Shown in pieces: positions 15,214 through 23,554 of a stretch of 64,000 nt of DNA; the first letter of the stretch is position 1; each line of letters begins with the position of its first letter. The DNA comes from Leisingera sp. ANG-M7 (GTDB lineage Bacteria; Pseudomonadota; Alphaproteobacteria; Rhodobacterales; Rhodobacteraceae): positions 186,001-250,000 of the forward strand of contig NZ_JWLI01000007.1 of NCBI RefSeq assembly GCF_000813965.1, read 5' to 3'. Below the pieces are notes generated by a model. It had not been told where the DNA came from, searched no databases, and saw nothing but the letters and a program-made list of their open reading frames with translations. The position numbers were made by a program, and so were the translations under genes.

Positions 15214-15241
15214 CTTGTCTCTCTAGGTTGCGGCACATATA
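15214..15241 (+). promoter_or_regulatory. Promoter of tRNA-Ser
   Basis: CTTGTC (15214-15219), 16 bases, CATATA (15236-15241), a fair match to the alphaproteobacterial sigma-70 pattern, 9 bases before the mature tRNA 5' end. Confidence 0.6.
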
Positions 15242-15250
15242 CGGGTCAGC

Positions 15251-15340
15251 GGAGACGTGGCCGAGTGGTCGAAGGCGCTCCCCTGCTAAGGGAGTAGGCG
15301 GGAAACCGTCTCGTGGGTTCGAATCCCATCGTCTCCGCCA
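15251..15340 (+). tRNA. tRNA-Ser (anticodon GCU)
   Basis: A 90-base class II tRNA. The acceptor stem GGAGACG pairs with CGTCTCC and CCA is encoded at 15338-15340. The anticodon loop CTGCTAA shows GCT at 15285-15287, reading AGC/AGU serine codons. The long variable arm of tRNA-Ser and the T loop GGTTCGAATCC are present. An IS remnant lies just upstream; no integrase is seen on either side. Confidence 0.97.
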
Positions 15341-15639
15341 TCACAAATTTTTACTCTACCTTATCAATTGTTTACTTGGGATCATGGCAAACCCATTAGA
15401 GAGGTTCGCCGTGAACACCAGCTGCCTTCTTCTTCCGAGTCATCTTCTGCAACGCCCTTCCCTTCACCGGACATCGCTTATCCGCGGGGCCTGAAAGAAT
15501 TCGGTTTGGCCAGGGGTGCTCACACTGCAGGTACGACCCTTCCAAGTATTGCCTTACCCTAGGCGCATGACCGCCTAACCTCACAGAACCTCACCGGCCG
15601 CCGCTTGAAGGTCCGGCGGTCTTCCATATAACCCGCGCC

Positions 15640-16263
15640 ATGGCTGCAAAAATATTTTCAATGGAGGCGCGGGAGACCGGCGGTGCCCGGCTTACGCTCA
15701 ACTACAAGCACGCCGACCGCAGCGGCATCCAGCGTATTTCCTGCGATCTGCCGCAAGCCGGCCTATTGCAACTGGTCCTCTTTGCGGAAGCGCTCAGCCT
15801 GCGCAAGCGCTTCGGAAATCCCATTGCATCGAACGTGTCGCTCGATGGGCTTGAGATGTCCTATGACCCGGCGCAGCGGAAGCTCCAAGTCGAGCGGCAG
15901 GCCGGTTATTCCAGGCAGATAGCATGCATTCCGGTTGAGGTTTTTCTCTCTGAGATGGCAGGCATGACCGACATCTGCATTGCCTGGGCCGAGGCATCAA
16001 AGAATGGGCCTGCGCTGAAGCGCCTGCTGGCCGGCTGCACGGCTCCGGCTGAGCTTGCAGTGCTGCTGGGGCAGGACGAGGCTGACCTGGCCATGCATCA
16101 GCTGCGGGAAATGGCCGTGCTGCTGCTGGCGCAGGAAACCTCTGCCCGTGGTTCTGCGCTTGCCCGAAAATTGCGCGGAAAGAAATCTCAGGACCAAGCG
16201 CGAGAGGCTGTCAGCGGCCTTGTACTGGAGCTTGCTGCTGAACTCGTTCCAATTTCCGCCTAA
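15640..16263 (+). CDS. Hypothetical 207-aa protein
   Basis: I do not recognise this protein. It is soluble, with a mixed composition: a beta-rich first half (ARLTLNYKHADRSGIQRISCDL, RKLQVERQAGYSRQIACIPVEVF) and a helical second half (ALKRLLAGCTAPAELAVLLGQDEADLAMHQLREMAVLLL). There is no signal peptide or membrane segment. An internal ATG at 15661 (MEARETGG) is an alternative start; neither has a clear ribosome site. The ~300 bases between it and the tRNA show no gene. Codon use looks coding throughout. Confidence 0.6.
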   Translation: MAAKIFSMEARETGGARLTLNYKHADRSGIQRISCDLPQAGLLQLVLFAEALSLRKRFGNPIASNVSLDGLEMSYDPAQRKLQVERQAGYSRQIACIPVEVFLSEMAGMTDICIAWAEASKNGPALKRLLAGCTAPAELAVLLGQDEADLAMHQLREMAVLLLAQETSARGSALARKLRGKKSQDQAREAVSGLVLELAAELVPISA

Positions 16264-16322
16264 GCCAGAACAGGCGGGTGCTGCGAGGGACGGAGTAAGG
16301 GGCGGCACCCTGCCCGCATACC

Positions 16323-16344
16323 GGCCGCACCTACCGGTGCGGCC
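16323..16344. terminator. Hairpin between convergent genes
   Basis: Perfect GGCCGCACC-TACC-GGTGCGGCC stem in the gap between the 207-aa gene and the convergent symporter gene. No T run on either side, so termination is plausible but not certain. Confidence 0.5.
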
Positions 16345-16364
16345 GCAGTGATGTGCTTGAAATG

Positions 16365-17663
16365 TTACGCCCGTGAAACGCCGGGGGTTTTCAGCACATG
16401 GGGAGTGTCATACGCCTCCAGATCAATTTGATCTTCAGACTTCGCAATCAGCACCGTGCAGGCTGCGTCGCCCGTGACATTGAGCGCGGTGCGCGCCATG
16501 TCGAGAATGCGATCAATGCCTGCAATGATGGCAACACCTTCCAGAGGCAGACCGACGGAGGTCAGAACCAGCGACAGCATGACCAGCCCGGCTCCGGGAA
16601 CACCTGCGGTGCCGATGGAGGCAAGCGTCGATGTCAGAATGATTGTGGCGTATTCCGCCATGCCCAGTTCCATTCCAAAGGCCTGCGCCACAAAAAGAGC
16701 AGCAACACCCTGGTACATTGCGGTGCCGTCCATGTTGATCGTCGCGCCAAGCGGCAGCGTGAAGCTTGCAACTGACCGGTTAACACCAAGGTTCTGCTGC
16801 ACGGCAGTCATTGTAACAGGAAGTGTTCCCGAGGAGGATGTGCTGGTGAAGGCCACGATCTGCGGTTCAATGATGCCCTGGAAGAAGCGGACCGGGTTCA
16901 AGCGCGCAAAGACCGAAACGAGACCGCCGTAAACGATCAGCGCGTGCAGGAAGCAGCCGATATAGAGCGCAGCGATGACGGTGCCCAGAGGCAGCAGAAG
17001 ATCAAGCCCGTAGGTTCCGGCGACCCAGGCCATCAGCGCAAACACGCCGTAGGGGGCGAAACTGATCACAATCTCCGTCAGCTTTAGAACAACTGAATTC
17101 AGGGCTTCAAAGAACTCCCGCACCGGCTTGCCTGCTTCGCCAACCAGGTTGATGGCTAGACCGAACATGATTGCGAAAAAGATGATCTGCAGAACGTTTC
17201 CGTCTGCGGCGGCGGCAACCGGATTCTTCGGGACAATCCCGATGAGCTGCTGAATGAAGGGCGGTGAGGTTTTGGGTTCCATGGCGGCGGCGGCGCTCAA
17301 ATCGATGCCCGCACCGGGTTGCATCAGCAACCCCAAAGTCAGGCCGATCGTAATCGCAAATGCGGTGGTGCCCAGATAGAAAACGATCGATTTCAAGCCA
17401 ATGCGCCCCATGCGCGCCATGTCGCTGACGGATGTCATGCCGCATACGAGCGACACGAAGATCAGCGGGACAATCAGCATTTTGATAAGTGACAGGAACA
17501 AGGTCCCGATGTTCTTGATCATGCCGGCAATTGCCTGGTTGCCGGTCGCGTTCAGCAGAACGCCTGTAATCACTCCAAGTACAAGTGCGATTACGATTTG
17601 CTTCCACAGAAGCATGTTTCTCCAAGGTGCCAAAAACCCTGTTTTTTGACTGGTATTCGCCAT
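16365..17663 (-). CDS. Dicarboxylate/amino acid:cation symporter (DAACS family)
   Basis: A 432-residue secondary transporter of the GltP/DctA/GltPh fold. The diagnostic parts are present: the serine-rich re-entrant hairpin SSSGTLPVT, NMDGTAMYQG in helix 7 and DRILDMARTALNVTGD in helix 8, which bind the acidic amino acid or dicarboxylate and the cations. The ATG at 17663 follows GGGAGGTCCTC. It is the third unit of a cluster with an Asp/Glu racemase and aspartase, which points to aspartate or glutamate (either enantiomer) as substrate. Its leader carries the cluster's palindrome 95 bases upstream of the start. Whether it takes D-Asp is inference. Confidence 0.92.
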   Translation of the reverse strand: MANTSQKTGFLAPWRNMLLWKQIVIALVLGVITGVLLNATGNQAIAGMIKNIGTLFLSLIKMLIVPLIFVSLVCGMTSVSDMARMGRIGLKSIVFYLGTTAFAITIGLTLGLLMQPGAGIDLSAAAAMEPKTSPPFIQQLIGIVPKNPVAAAADGNVLQIIFFAIMFGLAINLVGEAGKPVREFFEALNSVVLKLTEIVISFAPYGVFALMAWVAGTYGLDLLLPLGTVIAALYIGCFLHALIVYGGLVSVFARLNPVRFFQGIIEPQIVAFTSTSSSGTLPVTMTAVQQNLGVNRSVASFTLPLGATINMDGTAMYQGVAALFVAQAFGMELGMAEYATIILTSTLASIGTAGVPGAGLVMLSLVLTSVGLPLEGVAIIAGIDRILDMARTALNVTGDAACTVLIAKSEDQIDLEAYDTPHVLKTPGVSRA

Positions 17664-17757
17664 GAGGACCTCCCTTTCCATGGCAGCCGAACGGATCAAG
17701 CTGCCGGCAGTCGCAGCATGGTACCAGTTCGGTGACGGGCAGCGTCGCGCAAACATG

Positions 17758-17790
17758 GAAAGGGCGTTGCAAACTTTGCAACGCCCTTTC
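17758..17790. promoter_or_regulatory. 33-bp palindrome with GTTGCAAA-C-TTTGCAAC core
   Basis: A perfect palindrome with 16-base arms around one C: left arm GAAAGGGCGTTGCAAA, right arm its exact complement. The inner 17 bases equal the site at 20770-20786 and nearly equal that at 22701-22717. TGCAAACTTTGCA fits the T-N11-A pattern of LysR binding sites. It lies between the racemase stop and the symporter start. Confidence 0.75.
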
Positions 17791-17798
17791 AGCCTCCA

Positions 17799-17817
17799 AG
17801 AGGAAACCGGTTCCTCT
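17799..17817 (-). terminator. Hairpin at the racemase stop
   Basis: AGAGGAA-ACCGG-TTCCTCT overlaps the stop codon of the racemase gene. Short stem without a T run; possible weak terminator or processing site between the racemase and symporter genes. Confidence 0.35.
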
Positions 17818-19249
17818 AGGGTTTTGCCAGGTGCACACATTTACGGGCCAGCACATCGGTTGGGTCAACGGCCAGCGCTCCCAGTTCGCCAGCGCCCGCT
17901 GTTACAAGCAGAGGAAGTTCCGTGCAGCCGAGAATGACCGCTTCGGCGCCGCGCGTGACCAGGTGGGAAAAAGCCCGGGTTACCTGCTCCTTGCAGAGGC
18001 CCTCAATGTGCCCCGCCTTGACGCCGGCCGGGCCGTAGATGGCTTCCATGATCAAATTTTGATGCTGCTCATCGGGAACGATGTGGCAAAGGCCAGCCTC
18101 CTCAAGCGCCTGCTGATACAGGCCGCTTCGTATTGTGCCATCGGTGCCGAGTATCCCGACCGTGCGCGTCCCGGGAGAATTCTCCCTGATGTGGTCCGTG
18201 GCCGCTGACAAAATGCTAATGATCGGAACGTCGAGATGGCGCTGGATGCGATCGACATAGGCGTGGGCGGTGTTGCAGGGGATGACCAGAATATCGGCCC
18301 CGCCGCGTTCCAGCTTCTTGCAGGTGGAATAGAGTGCGACTGTCGGATCGGTTCCTGATCCCACCAGGTTTTCAGTCCGGTCAGGGATTTGCGGGTTTTG
18401 TTCGACCAGCACCTTGATGTGATCCTGATCGCAGGCAGCCTCTGTCCCCTTGACCAGTTTGGAAAGGAAATCCACCGTCGCGGCAGGTCCGACACCGCCA
18501 ACCACACCGACCTTGAACCGGCGGCGGCGGCCTGGATGCGTCTCCTTCAGCGCGTGTTCCGCATAAACCGCTGCGGTGTCGATGGCTGTCATCCCCTCCG
18601 GCAAGTCAAGCTGATCAAGCAGCAGGGGCAATTCGGAAAGCCCGGGCACAAAAACCGCCGCCCCCTGCTCCGAAAGGCTGGCAAGGGCTGCGTTGATAGG
18701 TTGCAACACCTCATCCCTGCGGTTGCCGGTTTTGAAGCCGTTGCCGCCATAGACTGCCTCCATCACGGCGCTTTCCAAATCAGTGGCAGGATAGACAACC
18801 TGCACATCGTCGCCGAACAGGTTCTCGAACAGGCCGTTCTCCCTGACAAAAGGCGTTGCGATCACGCCAATCTTCTCCGGTTGTGGTTTCAGCTTCGCAA
18901 CGGCAGTTCTGATTGCGCCGGTCATGCTGATGAGCTTCAGCTCCAGCTCCTCTTCCAGCTCATGCAGGAAACTATGCGTTACAAAACAAGGGAGAAGAGC
19001 CGCATCGCATCCATCCCGCTGCATGCGGGACAGCGTATCAAATACGTAAAGCTTCCGGTTTGTGGGAATGTAGGCCGGCTCCTTGGGGGACACGGGTTCG
19101 CGCAGTGGCTTCTGATGGAAAATCAGCTCCCGGTGATCCTCTTCCGACCTGACCGGGGTCATCTGCACAATTCTGTTCAGCAGATCGGCTCCGGCGAGGG
19201 CGCCCAGGCCTCCAACGATTCCCAGGCGGAGAGACTGGTTTCTGTTCAT
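17816..19249 (-). CDS. Tandem-domain Asp/Glu racemase
   Basis: A 477-residue protein made of two fused aspartate-racemase domains, about twice the usual length. The C-terminal half (from ~246, FKVGVVGGVGPAATVDFL) keeps both catalytic cysteines: IPCNTAH (Cys325) and ILGCTELPLL (Cys442). The N-terminal half (LRLGIVGGLGALAGADLL) keeps the first, LLPCFVTHSF (Cys88), but has GLSELPLL at the second place (Leu204), so it is probably non-catalytic and may serve dimer contacts that separate subunits provide in ordinary racemases. The start codon shares one base with the aspA stop (TGATG), implying coupled translation. Likely role: D-Asp to L-Asp for AspA. D-Glu is an alternative substrate. Confidence 0.85.
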   Translation of the reverse strand: MNRNQSLRLGIVGGLGALAGADLLNRIVQMTPVRSEEDHRELIFHQKPLREPVSPKEPAYIPTNRKLYVFDTLSRMQRDGCDAALLPCFVTHSFLHELEEELELKLISMTGAIRTAVAKLKPQPEKIGVIATPFVRENGLFENLFGDDVQVVYPATDLESAVMEAVYGGNGFKTGNRRDEVLQPINAALASLSEQGAAVFVPGLSELPLLLDQLDLPEGMTAIDTAAVYAEHALKETHPGRRRRFKVGVVGGVGPAATVDFLSKLVKGTEAACDQDHIKVLVEQNPQIPDRTENLVGSGTDPTVALYSTCKKLERGGADILVIPCNTAHAYVDRIQRHLDVPIISILSAATDHIRENSPGTRTVGILGTDGTIRSGLYQQALEEAGLCHIVPDEQHQNLIMEAIYGPAGVKAGHIEGLCKEQVTRAFSHLVTRGAEAVILGCTELPLLVTAGAGELGALAVDPTDVLARKCVHLAKP

Positions 19250-20646
19250 CAGGCGTTCTCCGGTATCCTGCCCTGAAGATGTTTCAGGGCTGTCTCGGCC
19301 AATTCTTCCGGCAATGCCGGCAGTGCAGCGGACTGCAGACTCAGACCGTTTGCTTGCGCATATTTTGCAAGTTTGGTCGCAGCTTCATAGCCGATTACGG
19401 GGGCGAGCGCAGTTACTTGCACAAGACTATTGCTCAGCAGAAACTGGCATCTTTCCTCATCTGCTATGATGCCGTCCACGCACCGGGTCCGCAGCACGTT
19501 CATTGCACTGGTCAGTGACCCCATTGTTTCCAGCACCTTATGGATGATGACAGGCTCCATCGCGTTGAGCTGAAACTGGCCTGCCTCGGCGGCCATGGTG
19601 ACAGTCAGATCATTACCAATCGCCTGATAGCAAACTTGATTGACCACTTCCGGAATGACCGGGTTCACCTTCCCGGGCATGATGGAGGACCCCGCCTGAA
19701 CCGGCGGCAGAATGATCTCGCCAATTCCAGCCCGTGGCCCGGAGGACATGAGGCGCAGGTCGTTGCAAATCTTGGATAGTTTGATGGCCACCCGCTTGAG
19801 CGTGCTTGAAAACATCACAAAGGCGCCCAGATCAGAGGAGGCCTCAATCAGGTCCGGGGCCAGTTGAAGCGGTTCGCCCGTTATTTCGCGCAGGTGCGCA
19901 ACAGCTGCTTCGCCGAAATTCGCAGGAGCATTGATGCCGGTGCCAATAGCTGTACCCCCAAGGTTCACTTCCGTCAGAAGACGGGACAGGTCGCAGAGGC
20001 GGTCTGCGTCCTCGTTTATCGTCGTGGCGTAACCCCGGAACTCGGCGCCAAGCGGCATCGGCACAGCATCCTGAAGCTGCGTGCGCCCGACTTTCATGAT
20101 TTGCTGAAACTCCGTTGCCTTATTGCCGAATGAATTGGTCAGCCGGTGCATTGCCTCAATAAGAGGGGTGATCCGCGAGAGGACGGCAAGCCGGATTGCG
20201 GTGGGATAGACATCGTTTGTGGACTGCGAGCGGTTCACGTCGTCATTCGGGTGAAGCCGGCCGTAGGCGCCAAAATCCGCACCGAGCTTCTTCAGCCCGA
20301 GATTCGCGATGACCTCGTTGGCATTCATATTGGTCGATGTGCCGGCTCCGCCCTGCATGACATCGATAACAAACTGATCGTGATGGCGGCCGCCGATGAT
20401 CTCATCGCAGATGCCGGCAATGGCCACCGCCTTCCCGGCGGGCAAAGCGCCGAGATCCCGGTTCGCCAGCGCACAAGCCTTTTTGACGGAAGCCAGGCCA
20501 ACGATCAATTCCGGATAATGGCTGATTGACACTCCAGTAATCGGGAAGTTCTCCAGCGCCCGCTGGGTCTGACTGCCCCACGCGGCGGCCAGCGGGATCT
20601 TCACCGGGCCAAGACTGTCGGACTCTGTTCGGTAGTTGCTCATCAT
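19249..20646 (-). CDS. aspA: Aspartate ammonia-lyase
   Basis: A 465-residue member of the aspartase/fumarase superfamily that releases ammonia from L-Asp to give fumarate. The signature loop is GSSIMPGKVNPVIPEVVNQVC (from about residue 318). The VIPEVVNQV after the catalytic serine loop is the aspartase form, whereas fumarases have a TQCEAxTQV-like sequence. MQGGAGTSTNMNANEVIAN and HPNDDVNRSQSTNDVYPTA are the other two conserved regions. First gene of the aspA-racemase unit, divergent from a LysR gene, with the cluster palindrome in between. Two adjacent ATG codons (20646, 20643) could both serve as start. Confidence 0.92.
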   Translation of the reverse strand: MMSNYRTESDSLGPVKIPLAAAWGSQTQRALENFPITGVSISHYPELIVGLASVKKACALANRDLGALPAGKAVAIAGICDEIIGGRHHDQFVIDVMQGGAGTSTNMNANEVIANLGLKKLGADFGAYGRLHPNDDVNRSQSTNDVYPTAIRLAVLSRITPLIEAMHRLTNSFGNKATEFQQIMKVGRTQLQDAVPMPLGAEFRGYATTINEDADRLCDLSRLLTEVNLGGTAIGTGINAPANFGEAAVAHLREITGEPLQLAPDLIEASSDLGAFVMFSSTLKRVAIKLSKICNDLRLMSSGPRAGIGEIILPPVQAGSSIMPGKVNPVIPEVVNQVCYQAIGNDLTVTMAAEAGQFQLNAMEPVIIHKVLETMGSLTSAMNVLRTRCVDGIIADEERCQFLLSNSLVQVTALAPVIGYEAATKLAKYAQANGLSLQSAALPALPEELAETALKHLQGRIPENA

Positions 20647-20769
20647 CTGTGACCTTTTTCTGCGGTCTCGCAGCCGGCATCAGGAAACGCGGAGCCGGGA
20701 GACCGTTATCGTGCAGGCCGGAACTTACTGCTGCCCGCCCCATGCACCCATGACAACCTGCGCAAGAAT

Positions 20770-20786
20770 GTTGCAAACTTTGCAAC
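20770..20786. promoter_or_regulatory. Palindrome GTTGCAAA-C-TTTGCAAC between aspA and lysR
   Basis: A perfect 17-base palindrome with a T-N11-A core, 124 bases before aspA and 44 bases before the LysR GTG. Same core as 17758-17790. Position and symmetry fit a LysR recognition site acting on both divergent genes. Confidence 0.75.
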
Positions 20787-20829
20787 CCGATCCTACCGTT
20801 CGGGGACCCCTTTCAGATGGAGAAGACAG

Positions 20830-21723
20830 GTGGAGATCGACTGGCTGGAAGACTTTTTGGCCCTTTCGGCCGCGGGTGTGTTTGCCCGCGCCGCGGATGC
20901 GCGGAACATAAGCCAGTCAGCCTTTACACGACGGATCAAAAACCTGGAAAACTGGACAGGGACTCCGTTGTTTGACAGGAGCGTGCACCCTGTTGAGCTC
21001 ACCGCGGCAGGCAGGGCTTTCAAGCAAACCGCCATCGACACAGTTGCGGCGCTGAAGCAATCCAAAAGCGATATACGCGGCCTGTCCCGCCAGGAAGCAT
21101 CAGTGCTGGACTTCGTCGCGCTTCATACCCTGGCCATTTCCTTCTTTCCGGCGTGGCTCATGCGCATGTCCAGCCACCTTGGTCCCATCAAGTCCAGGCT
21201 GGTTGCGGAAAACTTCTCTGGCTGCGCGGAGGCAATACTGTGCGGAAGCGCAGACTTCATGCTGTGCTACCACCATCCTGCCGTCCCCACGATTTCTGAT
21301 GAAAACCGGTACCCGTCCTCGACGATTGCCAAAGACCGGATCATAGCCGTCAGCAGTGCCGGTGCTGACGGGCGCGCCAAGTTCAGCTTGGAGGGCGATG
21401 ACCCGGTGCCGCTACTATCCTATTCCCCCGACACCTTTCTGGGCCGGGTGTCCCAGGTTTGCCTGGAACGGGGGAACTTAAGCAGCAAAGTGGACCCCAT
21501 CTATGAAAACTCGGTTGCTGAAGCGCTAAAATCCGCTTGTCTCGCCGGGCTGGGAATTGCTTTCCTGCCCGAAGGAGCCGCGGAGCGGGAGCTGAAAGTC
21601 GGAACACTGCACAAAATCAGTCGGCCGGAATTCGAACTCGTCATTGACATAAAGCTTTACCGTTCAATCGAACGTTCCAGAGCGGAACTGGAACGCTTCT
21701 GGATGCTGGCTCAAAACCTCTGA
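20830..21723 (+). CDS. LysR-family regulator (aspartate cluster, paralogue 1)
   Basis: A 297-residue LysR protein. N-terminal winged helix (residues ~4-62): LEDFLALSAAGVFARAADARNISQSAFTRRIKNLENWTG; effector domain with LHTLAISFFPAWL and the C-terminal lobe ENSVAEALKSACLAGLGIAFLP. It begins with GTG at 20830, the only start giving the normal N-terminus. It closely resembles the convergent gene at 21739-22647 along the full length (for example ISQSAFTRRIKNLE, LFDRSVHPV, IKLYRSIERSR are shared), so the two are paralogues. Divergent from aspA with the palindrome between. Confidence 0.93.
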   Translation: MEIDWLEDFLALSAAGVFARAADARNISQSAFTRRIKNLENWTGTPLFDRSVHPVELTAAGRAFKQTAIDTVAALKQSKSDIRGLSRQEASVLDFVALHTLAISFFPAWLMRMSSHLGPIKSRLVAENFSGCAEAILCGSADFMLCYHHPAVPTISDENRYPSSTIAKDRIIAVSSAGADGRAKFSLEGDDPVPLLSYSPDTFLGRVSQVCLERGNLSSKVDPIYENSVAEALKSACLAGLGIAFLPEGAAERELKVGTLHKISRPEFELVIDIKLYRSIERSRAELERFWMLAQNL

Positions 21724-21738
21724 GGGCTACAGCAGAGT

Positions 21739-22647
21739 TTACCGCGCTGAAGAAGCAGCACTTTTTGCCAGCGTCCAAAACCTCTCCACGGAAGGGCGGC
21801 TTCTCTCAATTGAGCGGTACAGCTTGATGGACATCCGGCGTTCAGAAAGATCGTCACTGATGCGCACAAGCTTGCCCTGATCAAGCATTGGCAGAATTGT
21901 CATCCGGGGCAGCCAAGCCACTCCCAGCCCCTCCGCACAGGCTGCTTTCTGCGCTTCAGCCACCGAGTTTTCGCTGCGGATCTCCAGTTTTTCTGCCAAC
22001 CCTGCCCGCTTGATGGAGATCTCGCTCATCCGCCCCAGAAAGCTCTCCGGGGAATAGGCCAGGAACGGCAGTTTACCGTCCTGATCGAAGCGGTAGAGCG
22101 CGTTGCCGGAAGTGTCGGTGCCGGACACGGCCACAAGTCTGTCGTCCGCGATCCTGATTGACGGGTAGCGGTCATCCTTGGACATTGTGGCAATGGACGG
22201 ATGATCATAACACAGCATGAAATCGGTTGCTCCGGCCATAAGAGTTTCAACACAGTCCGAGAAATTCTCGACCGCAAACTTGGTGTTGACCGGGCCAATG
22301 GCAGCGGAGACGTTTTTTATCCACGCTGGGATGAAGGAAATCGCGAGAGTGTGCAGAGCGGAAATACTGATGACATCCCCCTCGCGCCGCGCGAGTTGCT
22401 TCAGATCCTGCCGTGCCAGGCGAAGCGCATTCATGGTCTCATAGGCTGTTGGCCGGAAAGCCTCTCCGGCTGCTGTAAGAACCACCGGATGCACGCTTCT
22501 GTCAAACAGGACCGCCCCCGCCCAGTGCTCCAGATTCTTAATCCTGCGTGTGAATGCAGACTGGCTGATGTTTCGGGCGCTGGCGGCCTTGGCAAAGATT
22601 CCCGCCGAGGCAAGGGCCAGGAAATCCTCCAGCCATTCTATTTCCAT
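21739..22647 (-). CDS. LysR-family regulator (aspartate cluster, paralogue 2)
   Basis: A 302-residue LysR protein, paralogous to its convergent neighbour (16 bases between stops). The recognition helix (ARNISQSAFTRRIKNLE) is identical in the two, so both should see the same DNA motif, while the effector domains differ more (SPESFLGRMSEISIKRAGL against SPDTFLGRVSQVCLERGNL). The ATG at 22647 follows AGGAGAGCAGGT and is the only start with the right N-terminus. A near-perfect copy of the palindrome lies 53 bases upstream. The pair may respond to different ligands at shared operators. Confidence 0.93.
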   Translation of the reverse strand: MEIEWLEDFLALASAGIFAKAASARNISQSAFTRRIKNLEHWAGAVLFDRSVHPVVLTAAGEAFRPTAYETMNALRLARQDLKQLARREGDVISISALHTLAISFIPAWIKNVSAAIGPVNTKFAVENFSDCVETLMAGATDFMLCYDHPSIATMSKDDRYPSIRIADDRLVAVSGTDTSGNALYRFDQDGKLPFLAYSPESFLGRMSEISIKRAGLAEKLEIRSENSVAEAQKAACAEGLGVAWLPRMTILPMLDQGKLVRISDDLSERRMSIKLYRSIERSRPSVERFWTLAKSAASSAR

Positions 22648-22700
22648 ACCTGCTCTCCTTAGGGCGCAATTGATTGTAGCGGCGAACAATGGCTGAAGGT

Positions 22701-22717
22701 GTTGCAAACCTTGCAAC
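22701..22717. promoter_or_regulatory. Near-palindrome GTTGCAAA-C-CTTGCAAC upstream of lysR 2
   Basis: Third copy of the cluster motif, with one mismatch in the right arm. A further half-site (TTGCAAA) follows at 22722. It is placed for autoregulation of the second LysR gene; the divergent pqi genes are 195 bases away on the other side. Confidence 0.65.
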
Positions 22718-22912
22718 TCCCTTGCAAATTCTCTCTGGCAGCCTGGCACCAGCACCTGCGGGCCTGAGTGCTCGCAAAGGGGAAGGCCGCCGCTTTGCCG
22801 CCGCAGTTCGGGCCCGGCGCGACCGCGAAACGCGTCATATCCGGATTGATATCGCCCTCATTTTCGTGATCATGAGCGCCAGCTGCCGCTTGAACACACA
22901 GCATCTGGGCAG

Positions 22913-23554
22913 ATGGCGGGAACGGACACTGAAGACATGCATACAGATCAGCTCATTGCCTGCCCGACCTGCGACGTGCTGAACCGCGATGAGGACGTGA
23001 AGCCCCATACGGTTGCCCGCTGCGCCCGCTGCGGCACGGTGCTGGCGGCGCCCAAGTCGGGCGCCATGACACGGATCGCGATGCTGTCGCTGACCGCGCT
23101 GGTTCTGCTGGCCGCCGCAGCCGGTTTCCCGTTCCTGGAGTTAAGGGCACAGGGCCTGTCGCATCAGGCGTCGGTGCTGGACGCCGTGCTCGCCTTTTCC
23201 AGCGGGCCGATGGCGCCCCTGTCGCTGGCGACCGCTCTGCTGATCGTGCTCTTGCCCGCGGCACGTTATTGCGCGCTGATCTACACTCTGGCGCCGATGG
23301 CACTGGGCTGGCGCCCGGCGCCGCATGCCGCCGCGGCCTACCGCTGGGCGGAGCGGCTGAAACCCTGGGCAATGGCTGAGATCTTCATCATCGGCGTGGC
23401 AGTGGCCCTGGTCAAAGTCTCTGGCCTGGCGCGGGTCGGGTTGGGGCCGGCTTTTTGGGCCTTTGCCGCGCTCCTGGTGGTAACCATTCTGACCGATAAC
23501 GCAATTTGCAGACTGACCGTATGGAAAACCCTGAAAACCCGCAGCGCTTCCTGA
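22913..23554 (+). CDS. pqiA: PqiA-domain membrane protein, first half
   Basis: A 213-residue inner-membrane protein corresponding to one of the two PqiA domains that are fused in E. coli PqiA/LetA. It opens with a four-cysteine zinc ribbon (CPTCD ... CARCG) and continues with membrane helices at about residues 60-85, 100-125 and 155-205. PqiA-type proteins work with the MCE tunnel PqiB in moving lipids between inner and outer membranes. An ATG at 22937 (MHTDQLIACPTC) is an equally plausible start; neither has a strong ribosome site. Its end overlaps the next pqiA gene. Confidence 0.85.
   Translation: MAGTDTEDMHTDQLIACPTCDVLNRDEDVKPHTVARCARCGTVLAAPKSGAMTRIAMLSLTALVLLAAAAGFPFLELRAQGLSHQASVLDAVLAFSSGPMAPLSLATALLIVLLPAARYCALIYTLAPMALGWRPAPHAAAAYRWAERLKPWAMAEIFIIGVAVALVKVSGLARVGLGPAFWAFAALLVVTILTDNAICRLTVWKTLKTRSAS

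Noticed and set aside
14927-15238. 103-codon minus-strand frame upstream of tRNA-Ser
   Set aside because: No family, no ribosome site, composition like decayed DNA, and it overlaps the tRNA promoter on the other strand.
15341-15639. Integrase or attachment-site scar downstream of tRNA-Ser
   Set aside because: No direct repeat of the tRNA 3' end and no integrase fragment were found.
19249-20646. Fumarase class II instead of aspartase
   Set aside because: The signature loop continues VIPEVVNQV, the aspartase form, and the neighbours are a racemase and an acidic amino-acid symporter.
16365-22647. beta-Hydroxyaspartate cycle (bhc) genes
   Set aside because: None of the four BHC enzymes (hydroxyaspartate aldolase, dehydratase, iminosuccinate reductase, aspartate-glyoxylate aminotransferase) is present.
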